NCBI GenBank assembly: GCA_012965975.1
Contig: DTRM01000031.1
Location: forward strand, 1 to 39,446
Source: Chromatiaceae bacterium
GTDB lineage: Bacteria > Pseudomonadota > Gammaproteobacteria > DTRM01
Length of the DNA: 39,446 bases
Direction: 5' to 3'
Part shown: positions 9,337-20,593 of the stretch, one piece after another
Layout of the letters: every line of letters starts with the position of its first letter
How positions within the stretch are numbered: the stretch's first letter is position 1
Made by a program: the position numbers and the translations under genes
Notes under the pieces: model-generated
Databases searched by the model: none
The model's input: only the letters and a program-made list of their open reading frames with translations
What the model was told of the DNA's origin: nothing

Positions 9337-10131
9337 TTATACCGCGACAGAGCCCTTGATATGTTCATGACATTGGTAATCACGCAACTCAAAATCATCA
9401 AAGGTAAACGCAAACAGATCCGTCACCTGCGGATTAAGATGCATCACAGGCAGGGGATAGGGTTCGCGACTCAACTGCAGGTCGGCTTGTTCGAGGTGAT
9501 TGTTGTATAAATGCGCATCACCCAGCGTATGCACGAAGTCACCCGGCTCAAGCCCGGTAACCTGCGCGATCATCATGGTCAACAGTGCGTAGGACGCGAT
9601 ATTAAACGGCACGCCCAGAAAAGTATCCGCGCTGCGCTGGTAGAGCTGGCAGGAAAGCTTGCCATCGGCCACATAGAACTGGAACAACAAATGGCAGGGC
9701 GGTAACGCCATGTCTTCCACGCACGCGACATTCCATGCGCTCACGATGTGTCGTCGCGAATTCGGATTATTGCGAATCTGCTCAACAACCTGGGAAATCT
9801 GATCAATGCCTCGGCCATCCGGGGTCGGCCATGAACGCCATTGGTACCCATACACAGGGCCAAGATCACCGTTGTCATCTGCCCATGCATCCCAAATACG
9901 CACACCGTTGTCCTTCAGGTAGGCGATATTGGTATCGCCCTGCAAAAACCACAACAATTCGTGAATAATCGAGCGCAGGTGTAACTTCTTGGTCGTCACC
10001 ACGGGAAAACCCGCGGACAAATCAAAGCGCATCTGGTGACCAAAGACGCTGAGTGTACCGGTGCCGGTACGGTCGCCCTTCTGCGTACCCTCATCGCGGA
10101 TCCGCCGCATCAAGTCCAAATACTGCTTCAT
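9337..10131 (-). CDS. thyA: Thymidylate synthase
   Basis: [78 protein letters not shown]. Confidence 0.98.
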   Translation of the reverse strand: MKQYLDLMRRIRDEGTQKGDRTGTGTLSVFGHQMRFDLSAGFPVVTTKKLHLRSIIHELLWFLQGDTNIAYLKDNGVRIWDAWADDNGDLGPVYGYQWRSWPTPDGRGIDQISQVVEQIRNNPNSRRHIVSAWNVACVEDMALPPCHLLFQFYVADGKLSCQLYQRSADTFLGVPFNIASYALLTMMIAQVTGLEPGDFVHTLGDAHLYNNHLEQADLQLSREPYPLPVMHLNPQVTDLFAFTFDDFELRDYQCHEHIKGSVAV

Positions 10132-10916
10132 GCCTTAGCCTCAGGTTGGTCCCGATAGGCCAACCACAATAACAAAACACCAAAGCCCAACATCGGCAGG
10201 GTTAACAACTGCCCCATGGTCAACCAATCAAATGCGATGTAACCCAGATGCTCATCGGGAACGCGGACAAACTCGATCACGAAGCGAAATACCCCGTAGC
10301 AAAGTAGATACAATCCGGACACCGCGCGCAATGGACGCGGGCGACTCGAAAATATCCACAGAATCAGAAAGAACAATACACCCTCAAGTGCAAACTCATA
10401 TAACTGGGTTGGGTGACGCGGTTCCGGCCCCACGAACGGGAATACCATACCCCACGGGCCGTCCGTCACATCGCCCCACAGCTCGCCGTTAATAAAGTTA
10501 CCGATGCGGCCTGCACCCAAACCTAATGGAACCAGCGGCGCCAGATAATCGGTGATGCGAAAAAAACCCCGCCCGTTCTTGCGGCCGAGCAACCACATCG
10601 CGATAAATACCCCCAGCATACCCCCGTGATAGGACATTCCACCCTGCCATATACGCAGGATCAACAGGGGGTCTTCAAGAAATACGGGGAAGTTGTAAAA
10701 CAAAACATAACCCACACGGCCACCCAGTATCACGCCGAGTACCACATAAAACGTCAAGTCATCAAGATCTTTTGACGTCCAGCCAACCCGTTGCAGGCGC
10801 ATCGTGCCGAACCACCAACCCAGGAAAAATGCGATCAGATACATCAAGCCGTACCAATGCACCTCGATCGGACCCAGACTGATCGCAATGGGATCAATAG
10901 TCGGATACACAAACAT
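10128..10916 (-). CDS. lgt: Prolipoprotein diacylglyceryl transferase
   Basis: [47 protein letters not shown]; start taken at the internal ATG ([23 protein letters not shown]). Confidence 0.96.
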   Translation of the reverse strand: MFVYPTIDPIAISLGPIEVHWYGLMYLIAFFLGWWFGTMRLQRVGWTSKDLDDLTFYVVLGVILGGRVGYVLFYNFPVFLEDPLLILRIWQGGMSYHGGMLGVFIAMWLLGRKNGRGFFRITDYLAPLVPLGLGAGRIGNFINGELWGDVTDGPWGMVFPFVGPEPRHPTQLYEFALEGVLFFLILWIFSSRPRPLRAVSGLYLLCYGVFRFVIEFVRVPDEHLGYIAFDWLTMGQLLTLPMLGFGVLLLWLAYRDQPEAKA

Positions 10917-12115
10917 CAGCGGGGCAATACTCGACAAAGGTAAGACTTCAGATACTCGGTTTCCGGGATAGCCGGGTGAATGGGATGATCCGCCGCCTGA
11001 TGCCCTTGCTGCAGTATGGTCAAATCCCGATCAATGTGACGCGCCGATTGATGCAACAACCCCCCAAGGTCATCACGCGACAAATGCGATGAACACGATG
11101 CCGATACCAACAGACCATCACGCGACAACAACCGTATCGCCAGCTGATTGATTCGAGAATACGCCTGTAGCCCTTTCTTTTTATCTTTGCGGCGTTTGAT
11201 AAAAGCCGGTGGATCAACAATCACCACATCAAACTGTTCGCGACTGGCACGCAGCTCGCTCAACGCCTCAAACGCATCGCCTTGCAAGGTGCTGACGCGC
11301 TCATCAACCGCATTGAGTTGCGCATTTTCGTGTACCCGGTCCAGTGCCACGGCCGAGGCATCCACGCACATCACCTCACTGGCTCCCGCCACCGCCGCTT
11401 GCACCCCCCACGCACCAATATACGAAAACACGTCAAGCACCCGCGCGCCGCTGACGTAACGCCACAGATTGGTTCGGTTGTCGTACTGATCGTAGAACCA
11501 GCCCGTCTTCTGGCCATCCAGTATCGGCACCATGAAGCGAACACCGTTTTCGCTAATCTCGACACTGGGTCGCTCATCACCTACCACCGTCTCGACATAG
11601 GTTTCCAACCCTTCAAGCTTGCGCATACTGCCATCATTTTTGAACACGATGACCGCAGGCTTGATCACGCTATTCAGTGCGTCAATCAGATCATCACGAT
11701 GCTGTTCCATACCCGCGGTATTAATCTGCACAACCAATACATCGCCATAGCGATCCACGACCAAACCGGGCAAGCCGTCGCTCTCACCAAAACACAGTCG
11801 GTAAAAGGGTTGTGCAAACAATCGTTCTCGCAACGACAACGCAATATTCAAACGATGCTTGATCAGCGAACGATCGAGTCGATACTTTAGATCACGACTG
11901 ATGACTCGGGCACAAATCAGCGAGCCCGGATTCACATAGGCCGTAGCGATGGGTGTGCCATCCGCGGAGTGAATTTCAACGTCCTGTCCCGGGGCCAAAT
12001 CCACCAGCGGCGTCGCCTGAATATCCACCTCGTTACTGAATATCCACAGATGTCCCGCGCGCAGACGCCGATCCTCACGTTTTTTTAACTTCAGTGGTGC
12101 CAGAGTTGGTTGCAT
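10916..12115 (-). CDS. rlmI: Class I SAM-dependent rRNA (23S m5C) methyltransferase, RlmI-like
   Basis: PUA-like N-terminus (LKKREDRRLRAGHLWIFSNEV), GLVVDRYGDVLVVQ, VLDVFSYIGAWGVQAAVAGA, VIVDPPAFIKRRKDKKKGLQAY. Confidence 0.88.
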   Translation of the reverse strand: MQPTLAPLKLKKREDRRLRAGHLWIFSNEVDIQATPLVDLAPGQDVEIHSADGTPIATAYVNPGSLICARVISRDLKYRLDRSLIKHRLNIALSLRERLFAQPFYRLCFGESDGLPGLVVDRYGDVLVVQINTAGMEQHRDDLIDALNSVIKPAVIVFKNDGSMRKLEGLETYVETVVGDERPSVEISENGVRFMVPILDGQKTGWFYDQYDNRTNLWRYVSGARVLDVFSYIGAWGVQAAVAGASEVMCVDASAVALDRVHENAQLNAVDERVSTLQGDAFEALSELRASREQFDVVIVDPPAFIKRRKDKKKGLQAYSRINQLAIRLLSRDGLLVSASCSSHLSRDDLGGLLHQSARHIDRDLTILQQGHQAADHPIHPAIPETEYLKSYLCRVLPR

Positions 12116-12198
12116 CTCGATTTACGCTTAAATGGCTTGGATATAGCGTAATTATATCTGTCACAATAGGTCCAGCGATACGCTTATTTCCGACCGAT

Positions 12199-14253
12199 AT
12201 GAATCCAAATAACCATTTGGGCGACACCACCAGCCCGTACCTGCAGCAGCACGCCGATAATCCCGTTAACTGGCTCCCGTGGGGGGAAAAGGCCCTCAAT
12301 CTGGCGCGTCAACAGGATAAGCCCATCTTGCTGTCGATCGGCTACTCGGCCTGCCACTGGTGCCATGTAATGGCGCATGAGTCGTTCGAGAATGAGGCGA
12401 CGGCTGCGGTCATGAACGAGCTCTACGTCAACATCAAGGTCGACCGTGAAGAGCGCCCGGATCTGGACAAGATTTACCAGACTGCACACCATTTGATGGC
12501 GCAACGTGGTGGCGGCTGGCCGCTGACCTTGCTGCTAAGCCCGGATGACCACACCCCATTTTTTACCGGCACCTACTTCCCGCCGGAACCGCGCCACAAT
12601 CTGCCCGCGTTTACCGACCTGCTGCGACGTGGCGAGGCCTTTTTCCGGCAGAACCGTCAAACAATCGCCGAACAGCGCGACTCGCTGATCGAGGGTATGG
12701 ACTCAATGACACCCACATCAACGGATCACGTCATATTGGATGCCGTGCCGCTCGATTCGGCGCGCACCCAACTTGGGTCCAGCTTCGACGATATCCAGGG
12801 TGGCTTTGGTTCCGCGCCGAAATTCCCTCATCCAACCCATGTCGAACGACTGCTGCGACATTGGGCCGCCACTCGGATTGCCGGTCAGGCGGATACCAAG
12901 GCATTGGAGATCGCACTGTTCAGTTTGCGAAAAATGGCCAACGGTGGGCTCTTCGACCACTTGGGCGGGGGGTTCTGTCGCTACTCGACCGATGACCAGT
13001 GGATGATTCCACATTTTGAAAAAATGCTGTACGACAATGGCCCGTTGCTCACGCTGTATGCAGATGCATGGAAAATCTCCCATGAAGATATTTTTCAAGA
13101 CGCTGGCGTGGCAACCGCAGGATGGGTAATGCGCGAAATGCAATCGGACACGGGTGGCTACTACTCCGCGCAGGATGCAGACTCGGAAGGAGAAGAAGGC
13201 AAGTTCTACGTTTGGACGCCCGATGAAATCAAGGCGATTCTAGACACCGAAGAGATGGAACTGTTTGCCACTCGCTTTGGCCTTGATCGCGAGGCCAACT
13301 TCGAAGGCAAATGGTATCCGCACGGTTATCGCTCTGAACAGCAGGTCGCGGAACATAGCGGACAGTCGTTGACAAATGTTCGCCGATACCTCGCCAGCGC
13401 CCGTGACAAGCTGTTAAAAAAGCGCAGCAAGCGGATCGCGCCCGGGCGTGACGATAAGGTTCTCGGCTCATGGAATGCGCTGATGATAAAAGGCATGCTG
13501 CGCGCAGCCAACCTCTTTGGTCGACCTGAATTTCAACACTCTGCGGAAAACGCCATGGCCTTTGTACGCAGCACCCTGTGGTCGAACAATCGCCTTCTCG
13601 CCACTTACAAAGACGGTCACGCCCATCTCAATGCCTATCTCGACGACTATGCTTATTTGATCGATGCCCTGCTTGAATTACTGCAGACACGCTGGGACTC
13701 AGCCGATCTGAAATTCGCCTGCGAACTGGCGGATGTGTTGCTGGATCAGTTCGAAGACAAGGACCATGGTGGATTCTTTTTCACCTCTCACGATCACGAA
13801 GACCTGCTGCATCGACCCAAGCCATTGGCGGATGAAGCCATTCCATCCGGTAACGGGATCGCCGCGAGCGTCCTCACACGACTTGGCCACCTCACGGGGG
13901 ACACTCGCTATCTAGATGCAGCTCGCAGAACCCTGGAGTTTTCGTGGCCAGCGATTACCCGGTTTTCACACGGACACAACGCCCTACTGCTCGCACTGGA
14001 AGAAACCCTGCATCCACCGGAGTTGATCGTTATTCGCGGGGCAACGGCACAATCTCAGGCATGGTGCCATGCGGCACGCGATCACTACACCCCGACACGG
14101 ATGGTGTTCTCGATCGACACCGGGATAAGCGACCTGCCCGAAGCACTTGCCAGTAAAATAGCGACGGAGCGTACGCGTGCCTATATTTGTCGTGGCACCG
14201 AATGCCTGCCCCCTATCGACGGTCTCGAGGAACTCAAACAGATCCTCTCGTGA
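12199..14253 (+). CDS. Thioredoxin domain-containing protein, DUF255/YyaL (spermatogenesis-associated protein 20-like) family
   Basis: NHLGDTTSPYLQQHADNPVNWLPWGEKAL, SIGYSACHWCHVMAHESFEN, VKVDREERPDLDKIYQ-like segment, GGWPLTLLLSPD, SAPKFPHPTHVERLLRH; start at internal ATG. Confidence 0.93.
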   Translation: MNPNNHLGDTTSPYLQQHADNPVNWLPWGEKALNLARQQDKPILLSIGYSACHWCHVMAHESFENEATAAVMNELYVNIKVDREERPDLDKIYQTAHHLMAQRGGGWPLTLLLSPDDHTPFFTGTYFPPEPRHNLPAFTDLLRRGEAFFRQNRQTIAEQRDSLIEGMDSMTPTSTDHVILDAVPLDSARTQLGSSFDDIQGGFGSAPKFPHPTHVERLLRHWAATRIAGQADTKALEIALFSLRKMANGGLFDHLGGGFCRYSTDDQWMIPHFEKMLYDNGPLLTLYADAWKISHEDIFQDAGVATAGWVMREMQSDTGGYYSAQDADSEGEEGKFYVWTPDEIKAILDTEEMELFATRFGLDREANFEGKWYPHGYRSEQQVAEHSGQSLTNVRRYLASARDKLLKKRSKRIAPGRDDKVLGSWNALMIKGMLRAANLFGRPEFQHSAENAMAFVRSTLWSNNRLLATYKDGHAHLNAYLDDYAYLIDALLELLQTRWDSADLKFACELADVLLDQFEDKDHGGFFFTSHDHEDLLHRPKPLADEAIPSGNGIAASVLTRLGHLTGDTRYLDAARRTLEFSWPAITRFSHGHNALLLALEETLHPPELIVIRGATAQSQAWCHAARDHYTPTRMVFSIDTGISDLPEALASKIATERTRAYICRGTECLPPIDGLEELKQILS

Positions 14254-14392
14254 TGCGTTCAAGGTAAAGGTTCAGGCCCCACCCAAGCAAGCCAAGGCGC
14301 ATAAAGTGAGGGCATGAAATAGCACAATTCGCTGTTACCGATGCGAACAGTGCGTACAATAGCGTCTTTTCACGCACTCATCAGCAGTAGAT

Positions 14393-14692
14393 ATGTATTC
14401 AAAAACTTACACGACCGTAAAGAAAAGCGGCCTGCACGGGAAAGGATTGTTCGCCTGTCAGTCGATTAGCGAAGGCACGGTAATCGGTCGCATCAAGGGC
14501 AAGCCCGCCCGTAAAGATGGCGCCTACGTTTTATGGCTTACCTCACACAAAGGGTTTCGCGTGGTTTGTCGGCTCAAATACATCAACCATTCGTATACAC
14601 CCAACGCGGTCTATTGCGACAATGGCGAGGTGGTTGCACTAAGCGATATTGCGCCGGATGAAGAGATCACTCACCACTACGGCTGGGGTTAA
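14393..14692 (+). CDS. Minimal SET domain-containing protein (99 aa; putative protein lysine methyltransferase)
   Basis: SGLHGKGLFACQSISEGTVIG, YINHSYTPNAVYCDNGEVVALSDIAPDEEITHHYGWG; this matches the SET core NHSxxPN and GEEIxxxYG-type motifs. Confidence 0.85.
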   Translation: MYSKTYTTVKKSGLHGKGLFACQSISEGTVIGRIKGKPARKDGAYVLWLTSHKGFRVVCRLKYINHSYTPNAVYCDNGEVVALSDIAPDEEITHHYGWG

Positions 14693-15090
14693 TCGGGTTT
14701 TAGCGCCTGCCGTCCGCTGCCGAGCAGAACAACGGCCGAGGCTCCGAGTAAATAGAACGCCTGCAACTCAAGTGCCCAGCCACCGTGCTTGGTCAGATCC
14801 AGGAAATCACCCGAGTGCACCAGAAAAATGGCAAATGCCATGTTCACCACCACCACGGCTGCACCCACACGCGCGTAAATCCCGAAAATCATCATCAATG
14901 GCGCGACGATCTCTCCCAGATAAACACCATAGGCAAGCTCGGCAGGCAACCCCACCGCGGTCAACGCTTTTTCAATCATTCCGAGTGATTCGGGGTGAAC
15001 GATTTTAGCAACCCCATGAAACAACAGAAGGATGCCAACCGTTAAACGTAAAACCAGCTTGCCTGCAGAACCGTTGCGAACACCACTCAT
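14689..15090 (-). CDS. DoxX-family membrane protein
   Basis: VLRLTVGILLLFHGVAKIVHP..LGMIEKALTAVGLP...GEIVAPLMMIFGIYARVGAAVVVVNMAFAIFLVH. Confidence 0.87.
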   Translation of the reverse strand: MSGVRNGSAGKLVLRLTVGILLLFHGVAKIVHPESLGMIEKALTAVGLPAELAYGVYLGEIVAPLMMIFGIYARVGAAVVVVNMAFAIFLVHSGDFLDLTKHGGWALELQAFYLLGASAVVLLGSGRQALKPD

Positions 15091-15138
15091 GGATAGGACT
15101 CGGTCGACCGATCGGGTGCTAATAATCTAGCACAAGCC

Positions 15139-15402
15139 TTAGACGTGTGGGCGCTTATGCAGAGAAAGATCGGAATAACAACCGACTGGGTCAATAAAAG
15201 CAAAACTGGCATCTGATCGTTTCTGAATCATGAACTGATTAAATGGTAAACCAACAATTTCCACCACATTCTTCGCATCAACTGCCAGCAACACCTGACT
15301 CCACAACTGAAACCGATTGGCAGTACGTGAGATGAGAGCCTCATAGTTAGCCTCTTCGATGTTCACACCCGAGCACTTCCCATGGACGATATGGCCTGAC
15401 AA
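15139..15402 (-). CDS. Hypothetical protein (87 aa), no family recognised
   Basis: Open frame in the gap between doxX and the PfkB kinase gene; no recognisable motif. Confidence 0.35.
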   Translation of the reverse strand: MSGHIVHGKCSGVNIEEANYEALISRTANRFQLWSQVLLAVDAKNVVEIVGLPFNQFMIQKRSDASFAFIDPVGCYSDLSLHKRPHV

Positions 15403-15417
15403 GAAACCAGCATTGGA

Positions 15418-16350
15418 TTACCAGACGTAATCAAACGATGCCTTAAAGTGATCTCGAATCGCATCAAGATCCGGGTTGTGATTCTGCGTGCCGTGTTGTG
15501 CGATCTTAATCGCGCCCATCACCGCCGCCAAACGCCCGGTAGTATCCCAATCCATATCGTTCATCAGGCCATACAACAAACCACTGCGATAGGCGTCGCC
15601 ACAACCGGTTGGATCGTTAACCGCATCAACCTTAGCTGCCGGGATTTCTATGCGTTTATTATTACTATAGATCACAGAACCTTCGCCGCCACGAGTCACG
15701 ACCATCGCCTTGACCTTGCCAGCCAACTCACCCAGCGACAAACCTGTTTTGTCCACCATCATCTGCGCTTCATAGTCGTTGAATGCGGCCCAGGTCGCCT
15801 GCTCCATAAAGGTCAGCAGATCTTCGCCACCATACATTGGCAGACCTTGACCCGGATCAAACATAAAGGGAATGTCGGCTTCGACGAACTGGGTCGCGTG
15901 CTCAATCATGCCATCGCGACCATCCGGTGAAATCAAACCCAGTGTAATCCCGTCATCGGTTGGGATTTTGTTCAGATGGGCACTGCCCATCGCGCCCGGA
16001 TGAAACGCAGTAATCTGGTTGTCATCCATATCGGTGGTGATAAAGGCCTGCGCAGTATAGCTGTCGTCAATGGTCTTCAGATACTGTCGACTGACACCGC
16101 ACTTATCCATCCACTCTGCATACGGCGCGAAGTCACTGCCGACTGTACCCATCGGCGCGCCCTTACCACCGAGAAGATTCAGATTGTAGGCAATATTACC
16201 GGCGCAACCACCAAACTCGCGGCGCATGTCGGGCACCAAAAATGCGACGTTCAACATGTGCACCTTGTCGGGCAGGATATGATTCTTGAACTGGTCGGGA
16301 AAGACCATGATGGTATCGTACGCAAATGAACCACAGATAAGTGCTGACAT
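15418..16350 (-). CDS. PfkB/ribokinase-family carbohydrate (adenosine kinase-like) kinase
   Basis: MSALICGSFAYDTIMVFPDQF, FGGCAGNIAYNLNLLGG, C-terminal anion-hole motif DAVNDPTGCGDAYRSGLLYGL. Confidence 0.9.
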   Translation of the reverse strand: MSALICGSFAYDTIMVFPDQFKNHILPDKVHMLNVAFLVPDMRREFGGCAGNIAYNLNLLGGKGAPMGTVGSDFAPYAEWMDKCGVSRQYLKTIDDSYTAQAFITTDMDDNQITAFHPGAMGSAHLNKIPTDDGITLGLISPDGRDGMIEHATQFVEADIPFMFDPGQGLPMYGGEDLLTFMEQATWAAFNDYEAQMMVDKTGLSLGELAGKVKAMVVTRGGEGSVIYSNNKRIEIPAAKVDAVNDPTGCGDAYRSGLLYGLMNDMDWDTTGRLAAVMGAIKIAQHGTQNHNPDLDAIRDHFKASFDYVW

Positions 16351-16367
16351 AGTGTGTCCTAGAGATT

Positions 16368-16745
16368 TTAGAAAAGAATCAAAACCCAGGTCAGTACCAC
16401 CAGGGCCAATGACAGAAAAACGGCTGCGGAGCCAAGGTCTTTAGCTCGACCCGATAAAATATGATGCTCGCTGCCAATACGATCGACGACGGCTTCAATA
16501 CCGCTATTGAGTAGCTCAACAATCAGAACTACAAACAGGCTGCCGATGAGCAACACGCGCTCGATCGCGCCATCGCCAAACCAGTAACCCAATGGTGCCA
16601 TAATGACAAACAGAAACAGTTCTTGTCGAAACGCTGCCTCATGCCGCATTGCGGCGCAGAAACCGGCCCAGGAATAGCCAGCCGCATTGATGATACGGGT
16701 CAACCCCGTCGCAGGAACAGAGGCGTGTCCGTCGCTATCAGGCAT
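16368..16745 (-). CDS. dgkA: Diacylglycerol kinase
   Basis: [71 protein letters not shown]; start at internal ATG overlapping the gcvPB stop. Confidence 0.95.
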   Translation of the reverse strand: MPDSDGHASVPATGLTRIINAAGYSWAGFCAAMRHEAAFRQELFLFVIMAPLGYWFGDGAIERVLLIGSLFVVLIVELLNSGIEAVVDRIGSEHHILSGRAKDLGSAAVFLSLALVVLTWVLILF

Positions 16746-18189
16746 CACCTGACCAAACAATATCAAGCTCGCGAGCCGCTTTCACATCATCCAGTCGTTT
16801 AACTGGCTGGGTATACGGTGCGCCCTTGATCATGTCGATATCGCTGATGGCCTCATCACGAATCTTGATCATCGCGTCGACAAAGCCATCCAACTCTTCA
16901 ACGGCTTCCGACTCAGTGGGCTCAATCAACAGGCACTCCGGAATCAACAATGGAAAATAGGTCGTCGGCGCATGATAACCGTAGTCGAGCAGTCTTTTGG
17001 CAAAATCCATCGCCGTCGCACCCGGGTCCTTGGCTTCCTTCTTCATGGTCACAATAAACTCATGGGTCGCACGACGATCCGGAAAGGCGAGTTCAAAACC
17101 GGCCTGTTTCATTCTTACCATCATGTAGTTCGCGTTCAGCGTCGCAAACTCCGCGACGCGATGCATGCCTTCGCGTCCCAGCATACGAGCGTAAACATAG
17201 GCTCGCAGCAGCACGCCCGCATTACCGGCAAAAGTCATCAGTCGGCCAATACTCTCTGGCGCCTCATCCTCACTGATCCAGTGGTATTCATCGCCATCGA
17301 ACGCCACCATCGGCAGAGGCATATAGGGAATCAGACGTTCGGACACACCCACCGGCCCGGCGCCGGGGCCACCGCCACCATGCGGTGTGGAAAAAGTCTT
17401 GTGCAGATTCATATGGATGACATCGAAACCCATGTCACCCGGTCGTACCCGGCCCAGAATCGCATTCAGGTTGGCGCCATCGTAATAAAGCAAGCCACCC
17501 GCCTCATGCACGACCGCCGCAATCTCTTCGATCTGGCGTTCGAACACACCCAGCGTCGATGGGTTGGTCAACATGATGCCTGCCGTAGTGGGACCAACAA
17601 TCTTCTTCAGCGCCTCGAGATCCACATCACCTTGCGAATCGGTCGGAATCTCATGCACCTTGTATCCACACATCACTGCGGATGCAGGGTTAGTACCGTG
17701 CGCAGCGTCTGGAACCAATATCTCGGTACGTTCGGTGTCGCCTCGCGCATCGTGATAGGCACGAATCATCGCCACACCCGCAAACTCACCCTGCGCACCC
17801 GCTGCCGGTGCCAGTGAAACTTCTTTCATGCCGGTGACCTCCTTCAGTATTTCCTGAAGGTCGTGCATACAGGACATGAAACCCTGACTGTGTGAAGCCG
17901 GCGCCAATGGGTGACGCGCCAGAAAACCCGGCAACATGGCCAGACTGTTACAGGCACGCGGATTATATTTCATGGTGCAGGAACCAAGCGGATAAAACTC
18001 GGTATCAATCGAGAAATTCTTTTGTGACAGTCGCGTATAATGACGCACCGCCTGCATTTCGGACACCTCAGCCATCACTGGCGGCGTTTCACGTAGCAGA
18101 CCCGCTGGGATATCGTCCGCACCTGCAACGTCCATCGGTGCCTGAGCCGTAGCACGGCGACCTTTCATTGAATGTTCAAAAATTAACAA
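16738..18189 (-). CDS. gcvPB: Glycine dehydrogenase (aminomethyl-transferring) subunit 2
   Basis: [80 protein letters not shown]. Confidence 0.97.
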   Translation of the reverse strand: MLIFEHSMKGRRATAQAPMDVAGADDIPAGLLRETPPVMAEVSEMQAVRHYTRLSQKNFSIDTEFYPLGSCTMKYNPRACNSLAMLPGFLARHPLAPASHSQGFMSCMHDLQEILKEVTGMKEVSLAPAAGAQGEFAGVAMIRAYHDARGDTERTEILVPDAAHGTNPASAVMCGYKVHEIPTDSQGDVDLEALKKIVGPTTAGIMLTNPSTLGVFERQIEEIAAVVHEAGGLLYYDGANLNAILGRVRPGDMGFDVIHMNLHKTFSTPHGGGGPGAGPVGVSERLIPYMPLPMVAFDGDEYHWISEDEAPESIGRLMTFAGNAGVLLRAYVYARMLGREGMHRVAEFATLNANYMMVRMKQAGFELAFPDRRATHEFIVTMKKEAKDPGATAMDFAKRLLDYGYHAPTTYFPLLIPECLLIEPTESEAVEELDGFVDAMIKIRDEAISDIDMIKGAPYTQPVKRLDDVKAARELDIVWSGDA

Positions 18190-18211
18190 CGTCTTATCCT
18201 GTCAGTTGAGC

Positions 18212-18712
18212 CTAGGCCAGTGCGGCCAATGCCTTATCATAATCCGGTTCCTGAGAAATCTCAGGTACCAGTTCGGTATAAATTATTTTGTCGTTCTCGT
18301 CGATGACGATCACCGCACGCGTACACAGACCCGCCAATGGCCCGTCCTCGATCAACAGCCCGTAGTCTTTCGCAAACGAGCGACTGCGCATCATCGACAG
18401 CGTCTCGACCTTGTCAATTTCCTCGTCGGCACACACACGCGTGGCGGCAAAGGGCAAATCATCCGACACCACCAACAACACCACGTTATCGAGGCCCGCG
18501 GCGGCTTCATAAAAGCGCTTGGTGGATGCAATGCACACACCTGTATCCAGGCTCGGCACCGCACTTAGCAACTTCTTCTTGCCGGCATAATCCGACAAGT
18601 GAACATCCCGGAGGGTTTTCGTCACCAGATGAAAATCAGCTGCCTGACTACCCACTGCCGGGAACCCATCGACGATTTGAGTCGCGTTGCCGCGCAAAGT
18701 CACTGTGCCCAT
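18212..18712 (-). CDS. tpx: Thiol peroxidase Tpx
   Basis: VPSLDTGVCIASTKRFYEAAAGLDNVVLLVVSDDLPFAATRVC, SRSFAKDYGLLIEDGPLAGLCTRAVIVIDENDKIIYTELVPEISQEPDYDKAL; both catalytic cysteines present. Confidence 0.96.
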   Translation of the reverse strand: MGTVTLRGNATQIVDGFPAVGSQAADFHLVTKTLRDVHLSDYAGKKKLLSAVPSLDTGVCIASTKRFYEAAAGLDNVVLLVVSDDLPFAATRVCADEEIDKVETLSMMRSRSFAKDYGLLIEDGPLAGLCTRAVIVIDENDKIIYTELVPEISQEPDYDKALAALA

Positions 18713-18739
18713 CGTGTTACTCCTTACGATCCATTAAAG

Positions 18740-20131
18740 CTAAGTCTGCGCCGAACTGGCCGCTGGCGCTTGCATTCCGACGACGCGATCCAGCAATTCG
18801 ACATAACGATTCAAATCGGTTTCGGTACGTACTTCGGTCGCACAGACCAGCACACACTCACCGAGTTCAGGGTAATCGGCAGCCAGATCAAAACCACCCA
18901 ACAAGTTGTGGGCCGCCATTGCCTTCAGTACCCCATCCGCCGACATCGGCAGGCGCAATACCGACTCGTGAAACATCGGTCGGTTAAATACCGGCTCAAC
19001 ACCATCGATTACACTAAGCTTTTCAATCAGGCTGTTGGTGTTCGCATGGGAAGCCAACGCAACCCGCCGCAACCCTTCGGCACCCAGCAACGACATATGA
19101 ATGGTTGATGCCGTCACCATCAAGCCCTGATTGGTGCAGATATTGGAGGTCGCCTTGGAACGACGAATATGTTGCTCGCGAGCCTGCAAGGTCAGCGCAA
19201 AACCCTCCTTGCCCTCCATATCCACTGTGCGACCAATAATACGGCCGGGCATTTGACGAACAATGGCCTGTTTGCAGCATAGAAAGCCATAGTAAGGCCC
19301 ACCCGATGACATCGGGATACCCAGTGGCTGACCTTCACCACAGACGATGTCGGCGCCGTTCTCGCCCCACTCGCCGGCGGGCTTGAGTAACGCCATCGCG
19401 ATCGGGTTAACCACACCAATCGCCAGCGCCTTGTTCGCGTGCGCCCACTCGGTCAGCTCATCAACATCTTCAAGCACACCAAAGAAATTCGGTTGCGGAA
19501 TCACCAGCGCAGCAATATCGGTACCCGCATAGTCCGCCAAGGCATCAACCGGTGTATGTCCGCCGACGCGGTCGTAATCAATCTCAATCAGCTTGATGCC
19601 CTGATTGCGAACAATGTTGTGTACAACCTTGCGGTAGGCCGGATGCAAATTGCGTGGCACCAGAATGAGTTTGGATTTCGACTTGCGGTTGGCGCGCACC
19701 GCCATCAATACCGCTTCTGCCAAGGCGGAGCCACCGTCATACATCGACGCATTGGACACATCCATGCCATGCAAGTTTGCCGTCATGGTCTGAAACTCAT
19801 ACAACAACTGCAAGGTGCCCTGACTAGCTTCCGCCTGATACGGCGTATACGCCGTATAGAACTCGCCACGCGTAGTTAGCTGCCATACAGCTGCAGGGAT
19901 ATGATGATCATAGGCACCTGCACCGATAAAACAGGTCGGCGTACCATCCTGTGATGCGCGCTCGGCCATCAAGCGGGCAATCTCCATCTCGCTCGCGCCA
20001 ACGGGCACGCCTTCGAGACCCTCGTAACGCAGGCTTTCCGGAATCTCATCAAACAGGTCATCAATGGATGACGCGCCGATGATGGACAGCATCTGTTTTA
20101 CATCATCATCGGTATGGGGAATGAACGGCAT
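18740..20131 (-). CDS. gcvPA: Glycine dehydrogenase (aminomethyl-transferring) subunit 1
   Basis: [80 protein letters not shown]. Confidence 0.97.
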   Translation of the reverse strand: MPFIPHTDDDVKQMLSIIGASSIDDLFDEIPESLRYEGLEGVPVGASEMEIARLMAERASQDGTPTCFIGAGAYDHHIPAAVWQLTTRGEFYTAYTPYQAEASQGTLQLLYEFQTMTANLHGMDVSNASMYDGGSALAEAVLMAVRANRKSKSKLILVPRNLHPAYRKVVHNIVRNQGIKLIEIDYDRVGGHTPVDALADYAGTDIAALVIPQPNFFGVLEDVDELTEWAHANKALAIGVVNPIAMALLKPAGEWGENGADIVCGEGQPLGIPMSSGGPYYGFLCCKQAIVRQMPGRIIGRTVDMEGKEGFALTLQAREQHIRRSKATSNICTNQGLMVTASTIHMSLLGAEGLRRVALASHANTNSLIEKLSVIDGVEPVFNRPMFHESVLRLPMSADGVLKAMAAHNLLGGFDLAADYPELGECVLVCATEVRTETDLNRYVELLDRVVGMQAPAASSAQT

Positions 20132-20172
20132 TGTCTTGTCTCAACTATCTTCTCGGTGTTCGCAATCTTCGA

Positions 20173-20568
20173 TTAGTGATCTTCTTCATCCACGTGCGCC
20201 TGATAGGCATCCGCATCCATCAACTCATCCATCTCAGGGGCATCGCTGGGCTGCAATTTAAACAACCAGCCGGCACCATAGGCGTCCTCGTTAATGATTT
20301 GCGGGGAATCTTCCAGCGCCTCATTGATCTCGGTCACTTCACCGGAAACAGGGCAATACACATCGGATGCAGCCTTGACCGACTCCACCACGGTACAATC
20401 ATCGCCCGGGGCGAACACCGCGCCTATTTCTGGTGTTTCCACAAACACCAGATCGCCAAGCAATTCCTGCGCATGAGCCGTAATACCGATGGTCAGACTA
20501 CCGTCCTCTTCAGTACGAACCCACTCGTGGGATTTGGTGTAGCGCAAATCAGCTGGTATATCACTCAT
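20173..20568 (-). CDS. gcvH: Glycine cleavage system H protein
   Basis: [65 protein letters not shown] (lipoyl lysine region). Confidence 0.98.
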   Translation of the reverse strand: MSDIPADLRYTKSHEWVRTEEDGSLTIGITAHAQELLGDLVFVETPEIGAVFAPGDDCTVVESVKAASDVYCPVSGEVTEINEALEDSPQIINEDAYGAGWLFKLQPSDAPEMDELMDADAYQAHVDEEDH

Positions 20569-20593
20569 AGTCTTGTCCTCTATTTATCAATGC

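Noticed and set aside
16972-17817. 281-aa plus-strand ORF opposite gcvPB, and many similar long antisense ORFs (e.g. 11282-11890, 1106-1723, 28306-29037)
   Set aside because: All lie opposite clearly identified conserved genes and have compositions typical of antisense reading of GC-rich coding DNA.
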